In this document: piece by piece, positions 51,718-60,304 of the stretch
Layout of the letters: each line of letters starts with the position of its first letter
How positions within the stretch are numbered: position 1 is the first letter of the stretch
DNA from: Streptomyces sp. NBC_01304
GTDB taxonomy: Bacteria; Actinomycetota; Actinomycetes; Streptomycetales; Streptomycetaceae
Direction of reading: 5' to 3'
Assembly: GCF_035975855.1 (NCBI RefSeq)
Contig: NZ_CP109055.1
Span: 4,464,001 to 4,528,000, forward strand
DNA: 64,000 nucleotides
Made by a program: the position numbers and the translations under genes
The notes under the pieces: generated by a model
The model's input: the letters and a program-made list of their open reading frames with translations, nothing else
The model's database searches: none
Told to the model about the DNA's origin: nothing

Positions 51718-52314
51718 ATGTCCAGCACCACCGAACCGCTCCGCATCGCCGTCCTCGTCGGCTCCACCCGCGAGGGCCGCTTCGCGCCCGTCGTGACGAA
51801 GTGGCTCAGCGGCCATCTCGGGCAGCGCGCCGACATGCGCACCGATGTCGTCGACCTCGCGGAGACCCCGCTGCCGACCGTCTTCCCCGCCTTCGGTCAG
51901 CAACCGCCGCCCGGGACCGAGGAGTTGCTGTCCGCGGTCTCGCCCCGCCTCGCGGCCGCCGACGCGTTCGTCTTCGTCACGCCCGAGTACAACCACAGCT
52001 TCCCGGCGTCCCTGAAGAACGCGATCGACTGGCACAACGAGCAGTGGCACGGCAAGCCCGTCGCCTTCGTCTCGTACGGCGGCCTGTCGGGCGGGCTGCG
52101 CGCGGTCGAGCAACTGCGTGTCGTGATGGCCGAGTTGAACGCCACGACCATCCGCAACACGGTCAGCTTCCACAACGCGTGGGGCACCTTCGACGAGGAC
52201 GGCCGCAGCACCGAGCCCGCCGCCGACGCCGCGGCGAAGGCACTGCTCGACCAGCTGGCCTGGTGGGCGCACGCACTGCGGGACGCCAAGTCCGTTCGCC
52301 CGTACGCGGCCTGA
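51718..52314 (+). CDS. NAD(P)H-dependent FMN reductase
   Basis: This 198-residue flavodoxin-like protein contains IAVLVGSTREGRFAPVVTKWL (FMN phosphate loop), ADAFVFVTPEYNHSFPASLKNAIDW (the family PEYNxSxPxxLKNAID signature) and KPVAFVSYGGLSGGLRAVEQLRVVM. It may reduce quinones, azo compounds or flavin. The ATG lies directly after the GTAC-rich operator region, opposite TetR. The MFS gene follows in the same direction after 39 bp, suggesting a detoxify-and-export unit. Confidence 0.92.
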   Translation: MSSTTEPLRIAVLVGSTREGRFAPVVTKWLSGHLGQRADMRTDVVDLAETPLPTVFPAFGQQPPPGTEELLSAVSPRLAAADAFVFVTPEYNHSFPASLKNAIDWHNEQWHGKPVAFVSYGGLSGGLRAVEQLRVVMAELNATTIRNTVSFHNAWGTFDEDGRSTEPAADAAAKALLDQLAWWAHALRDAKSVRPYAA

Positions 52315-52353
52315 GTCGCCGTCACCATTCAGGAACGTTCAGGAGGGGAAGCC

Positions 52354-53841
52354 GTGAACCCGCGTACGGAAGTGAAAGAAGTTGCCAGAGCCGAGGTCCC
52401 CCAGTCGGATGCCCCGCCCTCGCGGCTCGTCATCATCGGGCTGCTGCTCGGCATCATCCTCGCCACGCTCGACGGCACCATCGTCGGCACCGCACTGCCG
52501 ACGATCGTCGGTGAGCTCGGCGGGCTCGACCAGCTGTCCTGGGTGATCACCGCCTATCTGCTCACCACGGCCGTGTCCACGCCGATCTGGGGGAAGCTCG
52601 GCGACCTCTACGGCCGCAAGGGCAGCTACCTCGCGTCGATCGTGCTGTTCCTCGCCGGATCCGTACTGTGCGGAGTCGCCCAGGACATGGGGCAGTTGAT
52701 CGCGTTCCGGGCCGTGCAGGGGGTCGGCGCGGGCGGGCTGTTCGTGGGTGCGCTCTCCCTCATCGGGACGCTGCTCCCGCCGGCCGAGGCAGGGCGCTCG
52801 CAGGCGCTGATCGGCGTGATGATGCCCCTCGCGCTCCTCGGCGGCCCGCTGGTCGGCGGCTTCCTCACCGACCATCTGGACTGGCGCTGGGTGTTCTACG
52901 TCAACGTCCCGGTCGGCGCCGTGGCGCTCGCCATCATCGGGGTCGGGGTGCGGCTGCGCGCCGAGCGGATCAAGGCACGCGTCGACCTCGCGGGCGTGGG
53001 GCTGCTCACCTCGGCGATCCTCGCCCTGACGCTGCTCGGCAGCTGGGGCGGTACGCGGTACGCCTGGGCCTCACCGCAGATCCTCGGGCTCGCCCTGCTG
53101 TCGGCGGGTGCGCTCGCCTGGTTCGTCAGGGTCGAGCGGCGGGCCGCCGAGCCGGTGATCCCGCCCCGGCTGTTCCGGGACCGGAACTTCTCGGTGGCGC
53201 AGGTCCTGAGCTTCGTCACGGGCGCGGCGATGATGGCCGGGGCGAGCTATCTGCCGCAGTACATGCAGTTCGTGCAGGGCACGTCGTCGACGGTGAGCGG
53301 GCTGCTGCTCATTCCGCTGATGCTCGGCATGATCGGGGCGCAGCTCGCCATCGGGCGGCGGGTCGCGGCGGGAGGCGGGTACCGGGTCTACCCCATCGCG
53401 GGTGGGGCGCTCGCCACGGTGGGGGCGTTGGCGCTGCTGCTGCTCGGCCTGTCCACCGCCGCGTGGGTCGCGTCGTGTCTGACGCTGGTGCTCGGGGTGG
53501 GGGTCGGGTGTCTGATGCAGCCGACGATGCTCATCACCTTGAACAGTGCGGAGCCTCGGGACATGGGTGCCGCCAGTGGGACCCAGACCCTGCTGCGCAC
53601 GGTCGGGGGCTCGTTGGGGGTGGCGGTCCTTGGGTCCGTCTTCGCGAGCCGGCTGCCGGCGCTGTCGGGAGAGCTCACGCCCTCCCAGCTCCATGACCTG
53701 CCGGTCGCGGCTCAGTCCGCGTTTCGGTCGGGCGTGGTCGACGGGTTGCACGGGGTCGCTCTCGGTACGGCTGCGCTGTGCGCGGTGACCTTTGCGGTGG
53801 CTTGGCTGATTCGTGAGGTGCCGCTGCGTGGGAGGGATTGA
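52354..53841 (+). CDS. MFS drug exporter, 14-helix (DHA2/EmrB) type
   Basis: A proton-linked exporter of 495 residues. Motif A is seen as GKLGDLYGRKGSYLASIVLFLAGSVLCG, and motif C as GVMMPLALLGGPLVGGFLTDHLDWRWVFYVNVPVG. The first helix carries LATLDGTIVGTALPTI, the DHA2 motif D1. GTG 52354 has GGAGGGG upstream. It is probably repressed by the TetR gene together with the flavin reductase. The substrate cannot be inferred. Confidence 0.93.
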   Translation: MNPRTEVKEVARAEVPQSDAPPSRLVIIGLLLGIILATLDGTIVGTALPTIVGELGGLDQLSWVITAYLLTTAVSTPIWGKLGDLYGRKGSYLASIVLFLAGSVLCGVAQDMGQLIAFRAVQGVGAGGLFVGALSLIGTLLPPAEAGRSQALIGVMMPLALLGGPLVGGFLTDHLDWRWVFYVNVPVGAVALAIIGVGVRLRAERIKARVDLAGVGLLTSAILALTLLGSWGGTRYAWASPQILGLALLSAGALAWFVRVERRAAEPVIPPRLFRDRNFSVAQVLSFVTGAAMMAGASYLPQYMQFVQGTSSTVSGLLLIPLMLGMIGAQLAIGRRVAAGGGYRVYPIAGGALATVGALALLLLGLSTAAWVASCLTLVLGVGVGCLMQPTMLITLNSAEPRDMGAASGTQTLLRTVGGSLGVAVLGSVFASRLPALSGELTPSQLHDLPVAAQSAFRSGVVDGLHGVALGTAALCAVTFAVAWLIREVPLRGRD

Positions 53842-53842
53842 T

Positions 53843-53991
53843 TCCCCACCCCGCCCCTTCCCGACAGTGACATTTGCGGCTCCGCCGCGGGCCTCAAACG
53901 CCGGACGGGCTGACAAAGTCAGCCCGTCCGGCGTTTGAGGACAGTCTTTGCAGCCGGCGGCAGCCTTACGGGAAGGGGCGGGGAGGGGAAG
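53843..53991. repeat. Nested palindrome repeat, copy G
   Basis: The inner arms at 53892-53914 and 53918-53940 are 23 bp and perfect with an AAA loop. The outer arms (CCCCACCCCGCCCCTTCCCG and GGGAAGGGGCGGGGAGGGG) have one mismatch. A GCGGCTCCGCCGC hairpin is inserted on the left side. It sits between convergent genes. Confidence 0.9.
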
Positions 53992-53994
53992 AAA

Positions 53995-54426
53995 TCAGCC
54001 CGGCAGCAACCCCGTGGCCGGGCCCACCAGCGGGACGTCGTCCAGGGAGCCCCCCGAGGCCAGCGGACCCGTGAGCGCCGCCGAGCTCACCGGCTTGAAG
54101 TCCGCGACCTGCGTGCCCACCGCGTTGTCGAGCGGGTCGACCCCCGTCCCGGCCAGCGGGTCGATCCGGAGCCGCTTCGCCGGCGCGAGCCCACCCGCGG
54201 CGGAGTGCTGGACGGCCTTCGTCAGCGCCTCCCCAGGCGTCGACGCGTCGAAGTCGCCCAGCGGCGTGGACAGGCCGATCGCCTGGCTCACCCCGACCGG
54301 CGCCGCGGAAGCGAACCCGCTCGCGCCGCCGAGGGCCGCCCCCGCGAGGGTCACGGTCAGGCCCGCGCGGAGCAGCCCGCGAGGGGCTGTAGTGGATGCG
54401 TTCTTGGGTGCTGCGTGTCGTGCCAT
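53995..54426 (-). CDS. Small secreted protein
   Basis: This 143-residue protein has a signal peptide (RGLLRAGLTVTLAGAALGGASGFASA) and an Ala-Pro start of the mature chain. The rest is low in charge (VSQAIGLSTPLGDFDASTPGEALTKAVQHSAAGGL, DPLAGTGVDPLDNAV) and ends in Leu-Leu-Pro-Gly. It resembles Streptomyces surface proteins of unknown role. There is no Cys in the mature chain. It is convergent with the MFS gene. Confidence 0.72.
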   Translation of the reverse strand: MARHAAPKNASTTAPRGLLRAGLTVTLAGAALGGASGFASAAPVGVSQAIGLSTPLGDFDASTPGEALTKAVQHSAAGGLAPAKRLRIDPLAGTGVDPLDNAVGTQVADFKPVSSAALTGPLASGGSLDDVPLVGPATGLLPG

Positions 54427-54555
54427 GAGGAGCGCCACCTGTCGGTCCGGCGAGGGTAATCGTGCGGGCACGTAGCGTAGTTGAGGTGTGACGCACGTTT
54501 CAAAGGCCACCCCGTGGGGTCGCCTGGGCGGCGCAATGCCTCACACTGGTGTCCT

Positions 54556-55194
54556 GTGAGCGCCCATCCCCCGATACCCACGCGCGTCGTGCTGCTGACC
54601 GGCCCTTCCGGCGCCGGCAAGTCGCGACTGGCCGCCCTCTCGGGCCTGCCCGTGCTGCGTCTCGACGATTTCTACAAAGAAGCCGACGATCCGACGCTGC
54701 CCGTGGTGGCAGGCGGTACGGACATCGACTGGGACTCCTCGCGGTCCTGGGACGCGGACGTCGCCGTCGCCGCGGTCGTCGAGCTGTGCCGCACGGGACG
54801 TACCCGCGTACCGGTCTATGACATCGCCACCAGCTCACGGGTGGGCGCGGAGGCGCTCGACATCGAGCGCACGCCCCTGTTCATCGCGGAGGGCATCTTC
54901 GCCGCCGACATCGTGGAGCGCTGCCGTGAGCTCGGTGTGCTCGCCGATGCCCTGTGCCTGCGCGGGCGGCCCTCGACGACCTTCCGCCGGCGGCTGCTCC
55001 GGGACCTCAGGGAAGGCCGCAAGTCCGTGCCGTTCCTGTTGCGCCGGGGCTGGCGCCTGATGCGCTCCGAGCGGGCGATCGTGGCCCGCCAGACGTCGCT
55101 CGGCGCGCACCCGTGCGGCAAGGAAGAGGCGCTGGGGCGGCTTGCCGCGGCTGCGGCGGGGCGCTGCGTGAAGGCCCGCACCTCAGCCGCGTAG
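54556..55194 (+). CDS. Uridine-kinase-like P-loop protein
   Basis: A P-loop kinase of 212 residues. Walker A is LLTGPSGAGKSRLA, followed by LRLDDFYKEADDPTLP (the uridine-kinase DDFYK acid and base), IDWDSSRSWDADVAV and an R-rich LID-type region (RRRLLRDLREGRKSVPFLLRRGWRLM). It is probably a nucleoside kinase or related NTPase, consistent with the wider nucleoside theme but not proven. GTG 54556 was chosen to start just before the P-loop. Confidence 0.85.
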   Translation: MSAHPPIPTRVVLLTGPSGAGKSRLAALSGLPVLRLDDFYKEADDPTLPVVAGGTDIDWDSSRSWDADVAVAAVVELCRTGRTRVPVYDIATSSRVGAEALDIERTPLFIAEGIFAADIVERCRELGVLADALCLRGRPSTTFRRRLLRDLREGRKSVPFLLRRGWRLMRSERAIVARQTSLGAHPCGKEEALGRLAAAAAGRCVKARTSAA

Positions 55195-55224
55195 GCGTAA
55201 GCGCAAGAAACGCAGACATAAAAA

Positions 55225-55265
55225 CAGCGAGACCGGAAAGACCCCCCGGCCTTCCGGTCCCGCTG
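55225..55265. terminator. Hairpin terminator after the kinase gene
   Basis: Arms CAGCGAGACCGGAA and TTCCGGTCCCGCTG pair with one mismatch over a 13-nt loop. It is 30 bp after the kinase stop, and a run of CCCCCGT units (55270-55330) follows before the convergent sigQ end. Confidence 0.7.
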
Positions 55266-55378
55266 TACTTTCCCCGTGTTCCCCCCGGAAGATCCCCCGT
55301 GATCCCCCGTACTTCCCCCGTGCTGCCGCCGCATCCCCCCGGAGCGGCGGGTCCCCGTTACCCCCTGCTTGCCGGTGC

Positions 55379-56128
55379 CTAGGCGACCAGCTCGCCGAAG
55401 GATTCCTCCTGGTCACGGCCGAAGCTGAGGACCTCGTCCTCGCGCAGCCGGCGCAAAGAGCGCCAGATGCTGGACTTCACCGTGCCCACGCTGATGTCGA
55501 GGATGTCCGCGATCTCCGGGTCCGTGCGGCCTTCGTAGTAGCGAAGGACCAGCATCGTGCGCTGCAGTTCGGGAAGGCGGGTCAGGGCCTGCCAGAGAAC
55601 CGCGCGCAGCTCGGTGCCGCGCATCGCGTCCGTGTCGCCCGCCGTCTCCGGCAGCTCCTCGGTCGGGTATTCGTTCAGCTTGCGGCGACGCCACGCGCTG
55701 ATGTGCAGGTTTGTCATGGTGCGGCGGAGATATCCGCCGACCGCGGCCTTGTCGCTGATCCGGTCCCAGGCCCGGTACGTCGAGAACAGTGCGCTCTGCA
55801 GCAGGTCCTCGGCCTCGAACCGGTCACCGGTCAGGTGGTAGGCGGTTGCGTACAGGGAGGCGCGACGTTCCTGGACGTAAGCGGTGAATTCCGCCTCCGA
55901 CAAGGAAGTCTGCTCCCCCGAGCCCTCCCCGTACGCTGCTCCCCCGTTGTTGCCCCCGTGTGCGTCAACCACCGTCATGTAACCGGTGTGCTGACGCCCG
56001 ATGCCGCGAGCGCACCCCCGCCCGCTCACGGCACCGGACTTCTCACTGTGACCGTTCCCCGTGGTCCGTACGACGTCGTGCAGACGCGTGACAACTGCGC
56101 TTGAGCTGGTGCTGTGCAGCGTGTTCAT
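55379..56128 (-). CDS. sigQ: ECF sigma factor SigQ (SigE family)
   Basis: In S. coelicolor SigQ acts with AfsQ1/Q2 in nitrogen- and antibiotic-linked control and antagonises their function. The 249 residues have an N-terminal extension of about 90. Region 2 follows (TAYVQERRASLYATAYHLTGDRFEAEDLLQSALFSTYRAWDRI), then region 4 (TRLPELQRTMLVLRYYEGRTDPEIADILDISVGTVKSSIWRSLRRLRE). ATG 56128 (MNTLHSTSS) matches the S. coelicolor start as I recall it; a shorter start is possible. It is divergent from afsQ1. Confidence 0.93.
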   Translation of the reverse strand: MNTLHSTSSSAVVTRLHDVVRTTGNGHSEKSGAVSGRGCARGIGRQHTGYMTVVDAHGGNNGGAAYGEGSGEQTSLSEAEFTAYVQERRASLYATAYHLTGDRFEAEDLLQSALFSTYRAWDRISDKAAVGGYLRRTMTNLHISAWRRRKLNEYPTEELPETAGDTDAMRGTELRAVLWQALTRLPELQRTMLVLRYYEGRTDPEIADILDISVGTVKSSIWRSLRRLREDEVLSFGRDQEESFGELVA

Positions 56129-56221
56129 CTCGCGCCCCCCGTCGTGGAAGTCCGGCCGTGCTGTGTTGTTCCGTGTGAGCAAAAGCTTGCCCGGGGACTT
56201 TCATCGACCTGTCCGCCGACT

Positions 56222-56237
56222 GTCACAGCCCTGCAAC
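56222..56237. promoter_or_regulatory. AfsQ1 binding-site candidate
   Basis: GTCAC-AGCCCT-GCAAC fits the reported two-pentamer AfsQ1 box (GTnAC, six bases, GTnAC) with one mismatch in the second pentamer (GCAAC). It lies between the divergent sigQ and afsQ1 starts. Confidence 0.55.
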
Positions 56238-56330
56238 AGGCGAAGGTTGAATGTGGGAGTTGTAGGGGGAGATGTATGGGAGCGCTCCAACTGTCGAAAC
56301 CCGCCCGTGCCATGGGACAGAATGACCACC

Positions 56331-57008
56331 GTGCCTTCCCTGTTGCTGATCGAAGACGACGACGCCATCCGCACGGCCCTTGAGCTGTCGCTGACGCGCC
56401 AGGGGCATCGTGTGTCCACAGCCGCCACTGGCGAGGACGGTCTGAAGCTGTTGCGCGAGCAGCGGCCCGATCTGATCGTCCTCGACGTCATGCTGCCCGG
56501 CATCGACGGGTTCGAGGTGTGCCGGCGAATCCGGCGCACGGACCAGTTGCCGATCATCCTGCTGACCGCCCGCAGCGACGACATCGACGTGGTCGTCGGC
56601 CTGGAGTCGGGCGCGGACGACTACGTGGTGAAGCCGGTGCAGGGGCGGGTGCTCGACGCCCGCATCCGGGCCGTGCTCCGCCGTGGTGAGCGGGAGGCGA
56701 ACGACGCGGCGGTCTTCGGGTCGCTCGTCATCGACCGGTCCGCGATGACCGTGACCAAGGACGGGGAGGACCTGCAACTCACGCCGACCGAGCTGCGGTT
56801 GCTCCTCGAACTGTCACGGCGGCCCGGACAGGCCCTGTCCCGCCAGCAGTTGCTCCGTCTCGTCTGGGAGCACGACTATCTCGGGGACTCGCGTCTGGTG
56901 GACGCGTGTGTGCAGCGGCTGCGGGCGAAGGTGGAGGACGTACCGTCCTCGCCGACGCTGATCCGCACGGTGCGCGGGGTGGGCTACCGGCTGGACTCGC
57001 CTCAGTGA
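56331..57008 (+). CDS. afsQ1: Response regulator AfsQ1
   Basis: An OmpR-type regulator controlling antibiotic production and nitrogen responses. The receiver domain has LLLIEDDDAIRTALELSL with the acidic pocket, the phospho-acceptor Asp52 (LIVLDVMLPGIDGFEVC) and ILLTARSDD. Lys 102 (YVVKPVQGR) completes the site. The C-terminal winged helix (DLQLTPTELRLLLELSRRPGQALSRQQLL, SRLVDACVQRLRAKVE) binds DNA. GTG 56331 gives 225 residues and makes the acceptor Asp52, as I recall for S. coelicolor; ATG 56322 would add three residues. It overlaps afsQ2 by 4 bp. Confidence 0.96.
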   Translation: MPSLLLIEDDDAIRTALELSLTRQGHRVSTAATGEDGLKLLREQRPDLIVLDVMLPGIDGFEVCRRIRRTDQLPIILLTARSDDIDVVVGLESGADDYVVKPVQGRVLDARIRAVLRRGEREANDAAVFGSLVIDRSAMTVTKDGEDLQLTPTELRLLLELSRRPGQALSRQQLLRLVWEHDYLGDSRLVDACVQRLRAKVEDVPSSPTLIRTVRGVGYRLDSPQ

Positions 57009-58570
57009 CCTCTGCGAGATCGGGTACGTCGGCATCGAGTACGTCCACGCCCAGTACGTCCCGCAAGGTGTGGAGCAAGGCCGTCCTCGCCGGGCTGCGC
57101 TTCACCAGCCTGCGGCTGCGGCTCGTCGTCGTGTTCGGCCTGGTCGCCCTGACGGCCGCCGTCTCGGCCTCCGGCATCGCGTACTGGCTGAACCGCGAGG
57201 CCGTCCTGACGCGTACCCAGGACGCCGCGCTGAACGACTTCGGCCAGGCGATGGAGGACCACGCCGCCACCCTGCCGCCCGACCCGACCAAGGACGAGCT
57301 GGAGCGGGCCGCCCATGACATGGCCAACACCAGTCAGGGCTACAGCGTCCTGCTGATCGGCGAGAAGGCGGACGGCAAGCCCGTGTCCGGCAACTCCGAC
57401 CTGGATGTCTTCACGCCCGCCGACGTACCGAAATCCCTGCAGGAAGCGGTGAACAAGCCGCAGCGCGGCGGCTCCGGCGAGAACGACGAGTACCACCTGT
57501 TCTGGCAGCGCAAGGTCGAGCAGGGCGAGCCCTATCTGGTGGGCGGCGCCAAGGTGTCGGCCAACGGGCCGACCGGGTACATGCTCAAGTCGCTGGAGCC
57601 GGAGGCAAAGGACCTCAACTCCCTTGCCTGGTCCCTCGGGATCGCGACCGCGCTCGCCCTGGTGGGTGCCGCGCTGCTCGCGCAGGCCGCGGCGACGACC
57701 GTGCTCAAGCCGGTGCACCGGCTCGGGGTCGCGGCGCGCAGGCTCGGCGAGGGCAAGCTGGACACCCGGCTGAGGGTCTCCGGCACGGACGAACTGGCCG
57801 AGCTGGCACGGACGTTCAACTCCACGGCCGCGTCCCTGGAGAAGAAGGTCGCGGACATGAGCGCCCGCGAGGAGTCCAGCCGTCGCTTCGTGGCCGACAT
57901 GTCCCACGAGCTGCGTACGCCGCTGACCGCGATCACCGCCGTCACCGAGGTCCTTGAGGAAGAGGCCGACACCCTCGACCCGATGATCGCGCCCGCCGTG
58001 AATCTGGTGGTGAGCGAGACGCGCCGGCTCAACGACCTCGTCGAGAACCTGATGGAAGTCACCCGCTTCGACGCGGGCACCGCCAAGCTCGTCCTCGACT
58101 ACGTCGACATCGCCGACCAGATCACCGCCTGCATCGACACCCGCGCCTGGCTGGACGCCGTCGACCTGGACGCCGAGCGCGGCATCATGGTCCGCGTCGA
58201 TCCGCGCCGCCTGGACGTCATCCTGGCCAACCTGATCGGGAACGCGCTGAAGCACGGCGGCTCACCGGTGCGCGTCTCCGTGCGCAAGGAGGGCGAGGAC
58301 CTGGTGATCTCGGTACGCGACCACGGTCCGGGCATCCCCGAGGAGGTCCTGCCGCACGTCTTCGACCGCTTCTACAAGGCCAGCGCCTCGCGGCCGCGGT
58401 CCGAGGGCAGCGGGCTCGGGCTCTCCATCGCGCTGGAGAACGCGCACATCCACGGCGGCGAGATCACGGCCGCCAACTCCCCCGAGGGCGGCGCGGTGTT
58501 CACACTGCGGCTGCCGCGCGCGTACGACGACACAGTGGAGTCTGAGCAGGCCGAGGGAGACACGCTGTGA
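57005..58570 (+). CDS. afsQ2: Sensor histidine kinase AfsQ2
   Basis: A membrane sensor of 521 residues that phosphorylates AfsQ1. Helices at about 38-62 and 205-228 enclose an extracellular sensing domain. HAMP follows (VLKPVHRLGVAARRLGEGKLDTRL). The phospho-acceptor His301 is in FVADMSHELRTPLTAI. The N box is LANLIGNALKHGG, and the G boxes are RDHGPGIPEEVL and SEGSGLGLSIALENAHIHGG. The GTG start overlaps the afsQ1 stop (GTGA). Confidence 0.96.
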   Translation: MTSARSGTSASSTSTPSTSRKVWSKAVLAGLRFTSLRLRLVVVFGLVALTAAVSASGIAYWLNREAVLTRTQDAALNDFGQAMEDHAATLPPDPTKDELERAAHDMANTSQGYSVLLIGEKADGKPVSGNSDLDVFTPADVPKSLQEAVNKPQRGGSGENDEYHLFWQRKVEQGEPYLVGGAKVSANGPTGYMLKSLEPEAKDLNSLAWSLGIATALALVGAALLAQAAATTVLKPVHRLGVAARRLGEGKLDTRLRVSGTDELAELARTFNSTAASLEKKVADMSAREESSRRFVADMSHELRTPLTAITAVTEVLEEEADTLDPMIAPAVNLVVSETRRLNDLVENLMEVTRFDAGTAKLVLDYVDIADQITACIDTRAWLDAVDLDAERGIMVRVDPRRLDVILANLIGNALKHGGSPVRVSVRKEGEDLVISVRDHGPGIPEEVLPHVFDRFYKASASRPRSEGSGLGLSIALENAHIHGGEITAANSPEGGAVFTLRLPRAYDDTVESEQAEGDTL

Positions 58571-59172
58571 GCGTACGCAAGGGGCTGAGGGCCGCGTTGG
58601 CCCTCGGGCTCGGCCTGGCGGCGCTCGGCGCCTGCGGGATCCGGGCGACCGAGGTGCCGACCGACTTCGGGGCGGCGCCCTCGCGCGTGCCCTGCATCAC
58701 CTCCACGGCGAGCGTGGCGGCGCAGTCGGGGCGTGACGGCACTCCCACCCAGATCTTCCTGGTGTGCGGCTCCCAGCTGGTCCACGTGGACCGGACGGTG
58801 CAGCTGACGCCGGCCCAGGCCGGGAACCGCGTGAAGGTCGCCCAGTCACTCCTGGCCGAGCTGCGCGAGGAGCCGGCCGGTGCCGAGCAGAAGGCCGGGT
58901 TCACCTCCGACGTACAGGGCCGCACGGCGATCGACGGCCCCGGCAAGGACGACCCCCGCACGGCCCTGCGCCTGAGCGTGCCCCCGGAACAGCTGACCCC
59001 GTTCGCCCTGGCCCAGCTCGTCTGCACCCTCGGGAACAGCGTGGCGGGCACCGGCGAGGGAAAGGTGGTCCTCGGGGGGCCGGGCGAGGCGCCGCTGCGG
59101 CAGTACGCGTGCACGGAGGCGGTGCGACAGCGGCCCGGGTCTGCGCCGGCGCCCACGGAGCCGGTGGGCTGA
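58567..59172 (+). CDS. Lipoprotein co-transcribed with afsQ1-afsQ2
   Basis: This 201-residue protein has a lipobox (LALGLGLAALGACG, Cys23) and an outside domain (RVPCITSTASVAAQSG, QIFLVCGSQLVHVDRTV, ALRLSVPPEQLTPFALAQLVCTLGNS). Four Cys residues in the mature chain suggest two disulfides. The GTG start overlaps the afsQ2 stop. The position, as in S. coelicolor, makes it a likely accessory to AfsQ2 sensing, though this has not been shown. Confidence 0.87.
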   Translation: MSVRKGLRAALALGLGLAALGACGIRATEVPTDFGAAPSRVPCITSTASVAAQSGRDGTPTQIFLVCGSQLVHVDRTVQLTPAQAGNRVKVAQSLLAELREEPAGAEQKAGFTSDVQGRTAIDGPGKDDPRTALRLSVPPEQLTPFALAQLVCTLGNSVAGTGEGKVVLGGPGEAPLRQYACTEAVRQRPGSAPAPTEPVG

Positions 59173-59335
59173 GGAGGGGCGCGGGGCTGTATCGATATGC
59201 GGCTCCGCCGCGTGGGCGCGACCAGCCCCCACCGGCCCGCGGATGTCGTGCTCCGTACCCCCATGCGGAATCTGGGGCGGCAGCCCCAGGGGGACGCACG
59301 GAACCGATCCTGCCAGTCCTGTCGTCTTGGGGGAC

Positions 59336-59908
59336 GTGCAGCGTCCAGCATCAAGCGGCAGCGCCTCCGCAATGAGCGGCAGTGCCACCGCGATCCGCAT
59401 CCGCGCGGCGGGAATCGCCATCCTCGCCGTGCATCTTCTGCTCGTCGGCTGGTTCACGCTGCGGCCCATAGACGTGCCCTGGGTCAGCCCGGCCAATCTC
59501 CAGCCACTCGCCGCGATCAAGGCGGATCTGGCGCTCGGGGCCGGTGAGGCGTTCCGCCGGATCGGTTCGGGGCTGCTGCTGCTCGCACCGCTCGGGGTGC
59601 TGCTTCCGCTGGCCGGGGGCCGGCTGCTCGTGTCACCGCTGGCGTCGCTGGCGCGTACGGTCGCCGCGGGCGCGATGATCTCCCTCGCCATCGAGCTGCT
59701 GCAGACCGGGGTGCCCGGACAGGTCGTGGACGTGGACTCGCTGCTCCTGAACACCGTGGGGGTCGCGCTCGCGCATCTCGCCGTCGTACCCGCGGTGCGG
59801 GGCCGGCTACGCCGCCGTACGGAGGGCGGAGTCCTGTCCCCCCTCCCCCGGGACGAGGGATCTCAGGGGCCGACCCCGACGATTCCCAGGGTCGGTATCG
59901 CCCCGTAG
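59336..59908 (+). CDS. VanZ-family membrane protein
   Basis: The 190 residues contain four hydrophobic helices and the VanZ-type pattern AGIAILAVHLLLVGWFTLRPIDVPWVS ... NLQPLAAI ... RIGSGLLLLAPLGVLLPL ... SLAIELLQTGVPGQVVDVDSLLLNTVGVALAHL (family IExxQ-type and DxxDxxxNTxG-type elements). VanZ proteins are linked to teicoplanin tolerance, but most genomic copies have unknown roles. GTG 59336 gives the expected first helix. A short 5' spacer holds Streptomyces-type 3' repeat sequence (GCGGCTCCGCCGC). Confidence 0.87.
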   Translation: MQRPASSGSASAMSGSATAIRIRAAGIAILAVHLLLVGWFTLRPIDVPWVSPANLQPLAAIKADLALGAGEAFRRIGSGLLLLAPLGVLLPLAGGRLLVSPLASLARTVAAGAMISLAIELLQTGVPGQVVDVDSLLLNTVGVALAHLAVVPAVRGRLRRRTEGGVLSPLPRDEGSQGPTPTIPRVGIAP

Positions 59909-59999
59909 TCCGATGCTTCGACCCCCTTCGCGAACGTACCTTTGAAACATCGAAGGCAGCACACAGGCAGCCTCACCACGGTTCACGAAGGAGCCCACC

Positions 60000-60200
60000 A
60001 TGACCGCCCTTGCCCGCCCCCAGAACGGACGGATGATCGGCGGAGTTTGCGCAGCGCTCGCAAGGCGCTTCGGCACCTCCGCGACCACGATGCGCGTGAT
60101 CTTCCTCGTGTCCTGCCTGCTGCCCGGCCCCCAGTTCCTGCTCTACCTGGCGCTGTGGGCGCTGCTCCCGGCCGAGAAGAACGCCACCGCCGCCTGGTAG
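60000..60200 (+). CDS. PspC-domain membrane protein
   Basis: The 66 residues are almost exactly one PspC domain: PQNGRMIGGVCAALARRFGTSATTMRVIFLVSCLLPGPQFLLYLALWALLPAE. It includes the helix pair and the conserved GGVCAALA start. PspC proteins sense envelope stress through the phage-shock system. No other domain is present. The ATG has AAGGAG 8 bp upstream. It is transcribed alone. Confidence 0.93.
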   Translation: MTALARPQNGRMIGGVCAALARRFGTSATTMRVIFLVSCLLPGPQFLLYLALWALLPAEKNATAAW

Positions 60201-60236
60201 GCCCCGGAGCCGGACCGAGACACACCCCCATACGTA

Positions 60237-60275
60237 CGCAGAGGCCGACCGGCAACCGCCCGGTCGGCCTCTGCG
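60237..60275. terminator. Hairpin terminator after the PspC gene
   Basis: A perfect 16-bp stem (CGCAGAGGCCGACCGG with its complement) around a 7-nt loop lies 36 bp after the PspC stop and 30 bp before the end of a convergent gene. Confidence 0.88.
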
Positions 60276-60304
60276 CGTCCTGCCCGGAAGGGCAGCCGAG
60301 GGAG

